NCBI RefSeq assembly: GCF_014648775.1
Contig: NZ_BMRT01000012.1
Location: 93,986 to 157,985, forward strand
From: Streptomyces abikoensis
Lineage (GTDB): Bacteria > Actinomycetota > Actinomycetes > Streptomycetales > Streptomycetaceae
DNA length: 64,000 nucleotides
Reading direction: 5' to 3'
Shown here one piece after another: positions 57,652-64,000 of this stretch. Positions within the stretch are counted from its first letter, which is position 1. The number at the start of each line of letters is the position of its first letter. The position numbers were made by a program, and so were the translations under genes. Under the pieces are notes generated by a model, which saw nothing but the letters and a program-made list of their open reading frames with translations, was not told the DNA's origin and searched no databases.

Positions 57652-58842
57652 GTGATCGCGAATGTATCGGCGCACCGGCGGGCGAACGCCTTCGCCCAGG
57701 CCCTGGAGGACCAGGAAGTCCAGGGTGCTGCGGCCGCACAGTCCGACCCATCGCTGGAAGACACCGAGCACGCAAGGCTGTTGGCGCTGACGGGCGGCCT
57801 CGGCGCGCTGCCGGCCCCCCAGCTGGACGCCGAGGTCAAAACCGTCCAGCGGGCGCAGCTGATCGCCGCCATGGAGGCGCAGTTCGCCGGGGGCGGCGCC
57901 GTTCCGGCGCAGCGCTCCGGGCGGGGTGCCCACCGGGCGCTGAGTCGGCTCAGGCCGCGCTCCCGCTGGTCCAAGGGGCTCGCCGCGGGCGGTCTCACGG
58001 TCGGCGTGGCGGCGGGGGCCTTCGGCGGCGTGGCCGCCGCGAGCTCCGGCGCCCTGCCCGGTGACACCCTCTACGGGCTCAAGCGCGGCATGGAGGACCT
58101 CAAGCTCGGCATGGCCGACGGCGATTCCGACCGCGGCGGGCTCTTCCTCGACCAGGCGTCGACGCGCCTGCAGGAGGCCAACCGCCTGATGGAGCGCGGC
58201 CGCTCCGGCCAGCTCGACCACGAGTCGCTGACGGAGATCCGCCGCACCCTCGCCGGGATGCAGCACGACGCCGCCGAGGGCCACCGGCTGCTGCACGGCG
58301 TCTACCAGCGCGACGGCTCGCTGGGCGCGATCCAGCGGCTCTCCTCGTTCACCGCCTCGCACCGCGAGGGCTGGAGCAGGCTGCGCGAGCGGCTCCCCGT
58401 CCAGCTCACCGACGTCGGCAACGGCGTCTCCTCCGTGCTCGACGCCATAGACGACGAGGTCGAGCCGCTGCGCGGGCTGCTCCACGAGAAGCAGGGCAAG
58501 CACGGCGGCGAGGCGGGCCCGTCGGGGGCCGCCCGCCAGGGCTCCCCCGGCAGCAGCGGGCAGGACAGCCCCGCGCCGAGCACCAAGGCCCCGGCCACGG
58601 CCGACGGCAAGCACCCCAGCGGCAAGCCGGCCCAGTCCTCCCCCAGCAACCGGGACGAGCACGAGGGCCTGCTGGGCGGCACGGGCCTGCTCCAGCCGTC
58701 GTCGGGTACGGAGGGCTCGGGCTCGGACCGGTCGGCGCACGGCAAGGACGGCAAGCCGTCCAAGCAGCCCGACATCACCATCCCCCCGCTGCTGCCGAAC
58801 ATCCTCCCGGGGCTCGGCATCCACGGGGAGGACGACAAGTAG
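57652..58842 (+). CDS. rsbN: Anti-sigma factor RsbN
   Basis: Membrane anti-sigma factor that holds BldN. The 396-residue protein has an N-terminal cytosolic part (residues 1-105) that binds sigma, one helix (GLAAGGLTVGVAAGAFGGVAAA) near 115 and an outer helical DUF5667 domain (DTLYGLKRGMEDLKL, LDQASTRLQEANRLM). The last 120 residues are Ser/Gly/Pro/Lys-rich. The GTG at 57652-57654 follows AGGAGGT at 57638-57644, a near-perfect ribosome site. It lies 286 bases after bldN under a BldN-type promoter. Confidence 0.94.
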   Translation: MIANVSAHRRANAFAQALEDQEVQGAAAAQSDPSLEDTEHARLLALTGGLGALPAPQLDAEVKTVQRAQLIAAMEAQFAGGGAVPAQRSGRGAHRALSRLRPRSRWSKGLAAGGLTVGVAAGAFGGVAAASSGALPGDTLYGLKRGMEDLKLGMADGDSDRGGLFLDQASTRLQEANRLMERGRSGQLDHESLTEIRRTLAGMQHDAAEGHRLLHGVYQRDGSLGAIQRLSSFTASHREGWSRLRERLPVQLTDVGNGVSSVLDAIDDEVEPLRGLLHEKQGKHGGEAGPSGAARQGSPGSSGQDSPAPSTKAPATADGKHPSGKPAQSSPSNRDEHEGLLGGTGLLQPSSGTEGSGSDRSAHGKDGKPSKQPDITIPPLLPNILPGLGIHGEDDK

Positions 58843-58880
58843 TCCGGCCTTCCGGCGGCCTTCGGCGGTCGGTGCTCTTC

Positions 58881-58932
58881 GGCGGTCGGTGTTCTTCGGA
58901 TCTCTTTCGGATCTAGAAGAACACCGACCGCC
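58881..58932. terminator. 17-bp hairpin shared by rsbN and the acyltransferase gene
   Basis: GGCGGTCGGTGTTCTTC (58881-58897) pairs fully with 58916-58932. The right arm is inside the 3' coding end of the acyltransferase, whose TAG stop (58913-58915) lies in the loop. It can end the rsbN transcript. A near-exact 20-bp direct repeat (58860-58898) makes up the left side. Confidence 0.8.
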
Positions 58933-59971
58933 TTTGCACAAGCAGCTTGTAAAGCGTGTGCTGAATCGTTTCCCGGACCTGGTCCGTGAGGTTGAACATC
59001 AGCATCGGGTCGTCCGCGGCCTCCGGCGAATAGCCGTCCGTGGGGATGGGCTCCCCGAACTGGATCGTCCACTTCGTGGGCAGCGGCACCAGCCCCAGCG
59101 GCCCCAGCCAGGGCCAGGACGGCGTGAGCGGGAAGTACGGGATGCCCAGCAGCCGCGCGACCGTCTTGGAGTTGCCGAGCATCGGGTAGATCTCCTCCGC
59201 CCCGACGATCGAGCAGGGCACGATGGGCGCCCCGGCACGCAGTGCCGTCTGGACGAAGCCGCCCCGCCCGAAGCGCTGGAGCTTGTACCGGTCGGAGAAC
59301 GGCTTCCCGATCCCCTTGAAGCCCTCCGGCATCACCCCCACCACCTCGCCGCGCTCCAGCAGCGTCTGGGCGTCCTCGGTGCAGGCGAGGGTGTGGCCGA
59401 GCTTCCGGGAGAGCTCGTTGATCAGCGGCAGCATGAAGACCAGATCGGCGGCGAGCATCCGCACGTTCCGCCCGGCCGGGTGGTGGTCGTGGACGGCGAC
59501 CTGGAGCATCAGGCCGTCCACGGGGAGTGTGCCGGAGTGGTTGGCGACGATCAGCGCCGCGCCCTTCTCCGGGATGTTCTCGATGCCCTTCACCTCGACC
59601 CGGAAGTACTTCTCCTTGAAGGGCCGCAACAGCGACATGATCACCTGGTCGGTGAGCTCCTGGTCGTAGCCGAAGTCGTCGACCTCGTACTCGCCGGTGA
59701 CACGGCGGCGCAGGAAGTTCAGCCCGTGGGCCAGCTTCCGCTCCCAGCCGCCGGCCCCGGCGGCCGCCCCTGCCGGGGCCCCGGCGGCGGCACCGTCCCC
59801 GGCCTGCTCCTGGCGGCCTTCCTGGCCGGTGCGGGCCCGCTCCTCCTCCCGCTGGGCGGGCACGGGCGCGAGCGCCGTCGGCACCCGGCCCGTCCGGCCA
59901 CGGGCCGTGCGGCCCGGCCGCCGCTTGGCCCGGGGCTCCTCGCCGAACGGAATGACCTTCGCATCGGCCAT
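58913..59971 (-). CDS. PlsC-type lysophospholipid acyltransferase family protein
   Basis: A 352-residue acyltransferase. About 75 low-complexity residues (Arg/Ala/Gly) precede the domain. The catalytic pair is in VANHSGTLPVDG (an HxxxxD variant); the second block is VGVMPEGFKGIGKPF, the third APIVPCSIVGAEEIYP and the fourth LPLPTKWTIQFGEPI-like. It probably acylates glycerolipids. ATG at 59969-59971 with GAGGAG upstream. The epimerase gene ends 14 bases away upstream, so the two are likely one transcript. Confidence 0.9.
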   Translation of the reverse strand: MADAKVIPFGEEPRAKRRPGRTARGRTGRVPTALAPVPAQREEERARTGQEGRQEQAGDGAAAGAPAGAAAGAGGWERKLAHGLNFLRRRVTGEYEVDDFGYDQELTDQVIMSLLRPFKEKYFRVEVKGIENIPEKGAALIVANHSGTLPVDGLMLQVAVHDHHPAGRNVRMLAADLVFMLPLINELSRKLGHTLACTEDAQTLLERGEVVGVMPEGFKGIGKPFSDRYKLQRFGRGGFVQTALRAGAPIVPCSIVGAEEIYPMLGNSKTVARLLGIPYFPLTPSWPWLGPLGLVPLPTKWTIQFGEPIPTDGYSPEAADDPMLMFNLTDQVRETIQHTLYKLLVQRRSVFF

Positions 59972-59985
59972 GGTGCGTGCGCTCC

Positions 59986-61032
59986 TCAGTTCTGGCCGCT
60001 GCCGGCAGGCATCAGCGCGGCGATCCGGTCGACGGTACGGGCGAGGGTCTCGGGCGGCAGCAGACCCGGGCCGCGACTGCGCGCGAAGTCCGCGAAGGCC
60101 TCCGGGGTGGAGTACCGGGGACGGAAACCCAGGGTCTCGCGCATCTGCGTGGTCTCGACGACACGGCCGTGGGTGAGGAGCCGGACCTGCTCGGGCGAGA
60201 AGTCCAGGGCGCCGACCGACCGCAGCGCGGAGCCGACCCAGGTGACGGTCGGCAGGAAGAAGGGGAGCGTGGGGCGCCCGAGGCGCCTGGCGGCCTGTGA
60301 GAGCAGCAGGACGCCGTCCCCGGCGATATTGAACGTGCCGCTGTTGAGCGTGGACCTGGCGGGCTCCCCGGCGGCCATCCGGAGCACCTCGATGGCGTCG
60401 TCCTCGTGGACGAACTGCAGCCGGGGGTCGAAGCCCAGCACGGTGGGCAGCACGGGCAGCGAGAAGTACTCCGCCAGCGGCGAGTCGGCGCAGGGCCCCA
60501 GGATGTTCGCGAAGCGCAGCACGCACACGGCCACGTCCGGCCGGCGGCGGGCGAAGCCGCGGACATAGCCCTCGACCTCGACGACGTCCTTGGCGAAGCC
60601 ACCGCTGGGCAGCGACTTGGGCGGCGTGGACTCGGTGAAGACCGCGGGATCGCGGGGGGCGGAACCGTACACGTTCGTGCTGGACTTGATCACCAGCCGC
60701 TTGACGGACGGGGTCTTCTGGCAGGCACCGAGCAGCTGCATGGTGCCGATGACGTTGGTCTCCTTGACCGAGGCCCGGCTGCCGCGCTTGCCCAGCGGGG
60801 TGCCGTTGACGTCCATGTGGATCACGGTGTCGACGGAGTGCTCCGCCAGGACCCTGCCGATCGTCGGGTGGCGGATGTCCGCCCGTAGGAAATCGGCCCC
60901 GCCGAGATGGTGCTCGGGTGGCACCGCGTCCACCCCGATGACGCGGTCGACGTCGGGCTCGCGCTGGACGCGGCGGACGAACCGTCCGCCCAGCTGCCGT
61001 GCGACTCCGGTGACGAGCACGACCTTGCCCAA
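59986..61032 (-). CDS. NAD-dependent epimerase/dehydratase family protein
   Basis: An extended SDR protein of 348 residues. The start GKVVLVTGVARQLGGRFVRR is a variant of the TGxxGxxG motif; SSTNVYGSAPRD and RFANILGP follow. The usual YxxxK is not clear (SGGFAKDVVE in its place), so activity may be altered or lost. The TTG at 61030-61032 was chosen since GGAAGGAAGG lies eight bases upstream; the GTG at 61051 would have no ribosome site. It precedes an acyltransferase, suggesting a lipid or envelope role. Confidence 0.88.
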   Translation of the reverse strand: MGKVVLVTGVARQLGGRFVRRVQREPDVDRVIGVDAVPPEHHLGGADFLRADIRHPTIGRVLAEHSVDTVIHMDVNGTPLGKRGSRASVKETNVIGTMQLLGACQKTPSVKRLVIKSSTNVYGSAPRDPAVFTESTPPKSLPSGGFAKDVVEVEGYVRGFARRRPDVAVCVLRFANILGPCADSPLAEYFSLPVLPTVLGFDPRLQFVHEDDAIEVLRMAAGEPARSTLNSGTFNIAGDGVLLLSQAARRLGRPTLPFFLPTVTWVGSALRSVGALDFSPEQVRLLTHGRVVETTQMRETLGFRPRYSTPEAFADFARSRGPGLLPPETLARTVDRIAALMPAGSGQN

Positions 61033-61190
61033 GATCAGCGCCTTCCTTCCCACGTCTGTCCCACGCCTGGAGAGACGAGCGGTGCCCTGTCGCGGCCACC
61101 GTAGCGGGTCGTTGTTGCACTGTGACGACCGCCGGGAGGACCGGGCGTCATTTCAAGCCGTAGCGAAGGCTTCACTCACCGCAACGCACC

Positions 61191-61224
61191 GCAGCCCTCC
61201 CACCGTGACCGGTGGAAGGGCTGC
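61191..61224 (-). terminator. 14-bp hairpin with one mismatch after bS22
   Basis: Arms 61191-61204 and 61211-61224 (GCAGCCCT...) pair with one mismatch and a six-base loop, just past the bS22 stop on the minus strand. Confidence 0.75.
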
Positions 61225-61246
61225 GGGTCGAGCACAGCGGCGCTGC

Positions 61247-61345
61247 TTACTTCTTGTTGCGACGCTGAACACGCGTGCGCTTGAGCAGCTTGCGGTGCTT
61301 CTTCTTGGCCATCCGCTTGCGCCGCTTCTTGATAACAGAGCCCAC
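61247..61345 (-). CDS. Small ribosomal subunit protein bS22 (AURKAIP1/COX24-like)
   Basis: A 32-residue, extremely basic protein reading M(GTG)GSVIKKRRKRMAKKKH then RKLLKRTRVQRRNKK. It matches the actinobacterial ribosomal protein bS22 seen in mycobacterial ribosome structures, formerly an AURKAIP1/COX24-domain hypothetical. It sits in the 30S subunit. The GTG at 61343-61345 has GAGGG upstream. Too short for standard gene finders, hence easily missed. A hairpin follows. High confidence because of the near-identical known sequence. Confidence 0.94.
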   Translation of the reverse strand: MGSVIKKRRKRMAKKKHRKLLKRTRVQRRNKK

Positions 61346-61455
61346 GACTACCCTCGCTTACATCGATTCACTCGGTGCGGGGCGTCCGAGCCCACACGAC
61401 CTACATCGGGCCAGCCTACCCGGCACCGGGCGATCAGCGTAATCCAGGGCCCCCG

Positions 61456-61665
61456 TCAGGCTGTTTCCACCCCCACGTAGGACTCTCGGAGGTACTCGTG
61501 CACCGCTTGTTCTGGGACCCGGAACGACCTGCCCACCCGGATCGCCGGCAGATGACCGCTGTGCACCAGCCGGTACACGGTCATCTTGGAGACTCGCATC
61601 ACCGCGGCGACCTCCGCCACGGTAAGGAACACGACCTCGTTGAGAGGCCTTTCGCCAGCAGCCAT
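61456..61665 (-). CDS. BldC-like helix-turn-helix (excisionase family) protein
   Basis: A 69-residue MerR-type DNA-binding domain protein. The helix-turn-helix is FLTVAEVAAVMRVSKMTVYRLVHSGHLPAIRVG, the excisionase/BldC pattern, followed by RSFRVPEQAVHEYLRES. It lacks any effector domain. The ATG at 61663-61665 has AGGTG upstream; a further upstream start is possible. Placed between bS22 and the phosphatase gene, near bldN, it could be developmental, but that is inference from position. Confidence 0.93.
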   Translation of the reverse strand: MAAGERPLNEVVFLTVAEVAAVMRVSKMTVYRLVHSGHLPAIRVGRSFRVPEQAVHEYLRESYVGVETA

Positions 61666-61793
61666 GACACACCTGAACCTTCCGCACATGACGCGCACCG
61701 GCTTCCCCTCCGGTGACTCCTCGTCGCTGCGCGCTCACTCCCCAGGTTAGGGGCGGGTGATGCGAGTGGGGAAGAGGAGCAGCCATCGGCCGC

Positions 61794-62609
61794 CTACTGT
61801 GACAGACACGCTCGATTGAGTACATAGCGAGTAAGCGGTCGGTAGTAATCAGACCGCACAGTGTCATCAAGCGGAACGGCGACGGACACTCGCCCCTCGG
61901 CCTCTCCGACGAACAGCGCGGGGTCGTCCGAGTCCGCCAGCCCGATGGCCTCAATGCCCAGCTGACCTGCCCCGCAGACCCATCCGTGGTCCCCGATGAC
62001 CAAGGCCGGCAACGGCCCGCCCGACCCCGCCGCGACGTCAAGCACGGTACGAACCGGGAGAGGTGAATGAGTATGCGCGCCGGGCTCACTTCCGGGAGCC
62101 CGTGCGCCGGGTTCGCGCACCATCGCGACTCCTTGGGCGTAGTGAAGGTTGTACGTGCGTACGCCGAACCGGGTCGTTATGTCGACACTTCGACCCTGCG
62201 CCGGGGTGAGGACATCGCATCCCGCCGCCGACAGGGCGGCGGCCAAGGAGGCGTAGAAGCCCAGGAGCGGGTGGGGGTGACCGGTGCCCAGGAGCACGGG
62301 AGCGCCCGACGCGGCCGCCGTCGCGAGCCGATCGGCGAAGGCATCGAGTGCCACCAGCGTGCGGTCCGGATCGATCGCATCCTGCCCGGAAGTGTGCTTG
62401 GGATCGGCCGAAACTCCACACCTTTGGGTCATGAGTTGCAACAACTCGGGGAAACGCCAGTCGGATTCAGGCTCCAACCCGATCAGCACCCGTGGGTCCC
62501 GGGCGGCGAACAACCGGTAGCGGCTCAGGTTCCGCTCCCTGGGCGTGGCGACGGCCCCCGCCAGGTGGGTGACGAGGAGATGATCGCGGAGCGCGTGACG
62601 GGTCAGCAC
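61794..62609 (-). CDS. Putative phosphatase
   Basis: A 271-residue protein that similar streptomycete proteins are annotated as phosphatase. Notable stretches are LLGTGHPHPLLGFYASLAAALSAAG, GRSVDITTRFGVRTYNLHYAQG and LPALVIGDHGWVCGAGQLG IEAIG. His-rich and Asp residues could bind a metal, but I recognise no defined catalytic family. No signal peptide. The start GTG at 62607-62609 has a weak ribosome site. It lies on the same strand as the AcuC-type gene, about 100 bases downstream. Confidence 0.75.
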   Translation of the reverse strand: MLTRHALRDHLLVTHLAGAVATPRERNLSRYRLFAARDPRVLIGLEPESDWRFPELLQLMTQRCGVSADPKHTSGQDAIDPDRTLVALDAFADRLATAAASGAPVLLGTGHPHPLLGFYASLAAALSAAGCDVLTPAQGRSVDITTRFGVRTYNLHYAQGVAMVREPGARAPGSEPGAHTHSPLPVRTVLDVAAGSGGPLPALVIGDHGWVCGAGQLGIEAIGLADSDDPALFVGEAEGRVSVAVPLDDTVRSDYYRPLTRYVLNRACLSQ

Positions 62610-62713
62610 GAGGCCGATGGTCGCGGACGGGAACGGTGGGGGGGCGGGAATTCGGGACGGCGTCCCACGCGAGGGCTAACGGGAGTTGGGGGGCGGGGGC
62701 GACCGAGTGAGAC

Positions 62714-63907
62714 TCAGGGAAGGAGGCCGTGGGCGGGGAAGACCGCCTTGCGGGTGGCGAGGATCGCCTGGTCCAGCCGGTCGGCCGGGTCGTACCCCGA
62801 CTCCTCGAACGAGCGCCACTCCGGCTCACGACCATCCGTCATCCTCATCGGCCCCAACTGCGCCGTGCGGCGGAACACTTCACTCCGCCACAGGTCCGGC
62901 ACGGACGACGCGGGGTCCACCGGCCGGTCGGCGGCGATGGCCACCAGGTGGGTCCACGACCGCGGCACCACATCCGTCACGGCGTACCCACCGCCCCCGA
63001 GAGCCACCCAACGGCCGTCGGCATGACGATGTGCCAACTCATGGCAGGCGACCGCCACATGGCGCTGTGCGTCCAGCGAGACGGCCAGATGCGCCAGCGG
63101 ATCCTCGAAGTGGGTGTCGGCCCCGTGCTGGGTCACCAGCACCTGCGGCCGGAAGGCCGCCAGGAGCTCGGGGACGACCGCGTGGAAGGCCCGCAGCCAC
63201 CCGGCGTCCCCCGTGCCCGCCGGCAGCGCCACGTTCACCGCGCTGCCCTCGGCGCCCGGGGCGCCCGTCTCCGTCGGCCAGCCGGTCTGCGGGAAGAGCG
63301 TCTGAGGGTGCTCGTGGAGGGAGATCGTCAGGACGCGCGGGTCCTCCCAGAACGCCGCCTGGACGCCGTCGCCGTGGTGGACGTCCACGTCCACATAGGC
63401 CACCCGCTCGGCGCCGAGCTCGAGCAGCCGGGCGATCGCCAGGGCCGCGTCGTTGTAGACGCAGAAGCCGGATGCCGCGCCGGGCATGGCGTGGTGCAGC
63501 CCGCCGGCGAAGTTCACGGCGTGCGGCACCTCCCCCCGCCATACGGCCTCGGCGGCCCCCACGGACTGCCCGGCGATGAGCGCCGCGGCATCGTGCATCC
63601 CCGCGAACGCCGGGTCGTCGACGGTTCCGAGCCCGTAGGACATGTCGGCGGACGCCGGATCGGCCGAGGCGGCCCGGACAGCGGCGATGTAGTCGGGGCG
63701 GTGCACGAGCCGCAGAGTGGACTCGCCGGCGGGCGGCGCGGAGACGACACGCACGGCCCGGTCCAGCTCGAATGCCTCGACCAGCCGCATGGTCAGGGCG
63801 AGGCGTACGGGATCCATGGGATGCCCGGGGCCGAAGTCATAGCCGGTTACCGCTTCGTCCCACATCAGCTGTGCGTGACTGCTGCTCGTGCCGATCGTGC
63901 CGCTCAT
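62714..63907 (-). CDS. AcuC-type histone deacetylase family protein
   Basis: A 397-residue zinc-dependent deacetylase of class I type, similar to AcuC that deacetylates acetyl-CoA synthetase. Zinc and catalytic residues are present: AGGLHHAMPGAASGFCVYND (His-His and Asp), YVDVDVHHGDGVQ and QHGADTHFEDPLAHL, with LGGGGYA near the end. The start MSGTIGTSSSHAQLMWDEAV is by ATG at 63905-63907. No acs gene is adjacent; other acyl-lysine targets are possible. Confidence 0.94.
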   Translation of the reverse strand: MSGTIGTSSSHAQLMWDEAVTGYDFGPGHPMDPVRLALTMRLVEAFELDRAVRVVSAPPAGESTLRLVHRPDYIAAVRAASADPASADMSYGLGTVDDPAFAGMHDAAALIAGQSVGAAEAVWRGEVPHAVNFAGGLHHAMPGAASGFCVYNDAALAIARLLELGAERVAYVDVDVHHGDGVQAAFWEDPRVLTISLHEHPQTLFPQTGWPTETGAPGAEGSAVNVALPAGTGDAGWLRAFHAVVPELLAAFRPQVLVTQHGADTHFEDPLAHLAVSLDAQRHVAVACHELAHRHADGRWVALGGGGYAVTDVVPRSWTHLVAIAADRPVDPASSVPDLWRSEVFRRTAQLGPMRMTDGREPEWRSFEESGYDPADRLDQAILATRKAVFPAHGLLP

Positions 63908-63947
63908 GGCGGCAACGGTATCGGGATCTCTGGCGTCGGTAAACGCA

Positions 63948-63983
63948 AGAAAGCCCTGGTGGGTAACCCCACCAGGGCTTTCT
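63948..63983. terminator. 16-bp hairpin at the right edge
   Basis: AGAAAGCCCTGGTGGG (63948-63963) pairs with 63968-63983 around TAAC. The A- and T-rich stem ends make it suited to either direction. AAAAGGAG at 63986-63993 may be the ribosome site of a gene that starts beyond the window. Confidence 0.8.
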
Positions 63984-64000
63984 CTAAAAGGAGTTCGGCG

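Overview
The window is high-GC DNA (long antisense open frames, GTG/TTG starts, third-position G/C) with the gene content of a Streptomyces chromosome core region. The bldN-rsbN sigma/anti-sigma pair, the rex-hemA-hemC-hemD-hemB operon, the futalosine menaquinone genes, DUF3558 lipoproteins and the 32-residue ribosomal protein bS22 all point to Streptomyces. I saw no rRNA, no convincing tRNA, no CRISPR array and no insertion sequence. The accessory-looking part is a LAGLIDADG homing-endonuclease gene beside rtcB.

Layout. 1-8.3 kb: a truncated gene, an exported RTX-like protein, a MenJ-like reductase, a proline-rich membrane protein, menG, an internally deleted amidohydrolase-like gene and mqnC. 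8.4-13.1 kb: a membrane Ser/Thr kinase, an anchored esterase, mqnA and a cold-shock gene with an attenuator-like leader. 13.2-20.4 kb: a lipid block with two acyl-CoA ligases, an AraC regulator, a lipase and a TetR regulator, with similar inverted repeats in their upstream regions. 20.5-28.7 kb: a dicarboxylate-type symporter, mqnE, an Lrp regulator facing a 44-residue gene, ubiX, a lipoprotein that appears to start at ATT, mqnP and the UbiD-type decarboxylase. 29.7-35.5 kb: the System II cytochrome c operon resA-ccdA-resB-ccsB preceded by a Tat-type deacetylase lipoprotein. 35.7-37.7 kb: hemL and a histidine phosphatase. 38-44 kb: small metabolic genes, the LAGLIDADG gene, rtcB and two DUF3558 lipoproteins. 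44-48 kb: class I lysS divergent from argS, then an RsbW-like ATPase. 48.6-54.4 kb: the rex-heme operon. 54.7-64 kb: glutaredoxin, a HAD hydrolase, bldN, rsbN, an acyltransferase, an epimerase, bS22, a BldC-like regulator, a putative phosphatase and an AcuC-type deacetylase.

The genes form a respiratory theme. MqnA, MqnE and MqnC, UbiX, the UbiD-type enzyme, MqnP and MenG cover most of menaquinone synthesis; mqnB, mqnD and a functional deaminase must lie elsewhere. The MenJ-like enzyme may hydrogenate the side chain. HemL, HemA, HemC, HemD and HemB make uroporphyrinogen III, and the Res/Ccs proteins attach heme to cytochromes c. Rex (NADH/NAD+ sensing) has a near-perfect operator before its own operon and a weaker look-alike over the resA start, which could tie the two modules together. 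The lipid block and the BldN-RsbN pair look like separately regulated units.
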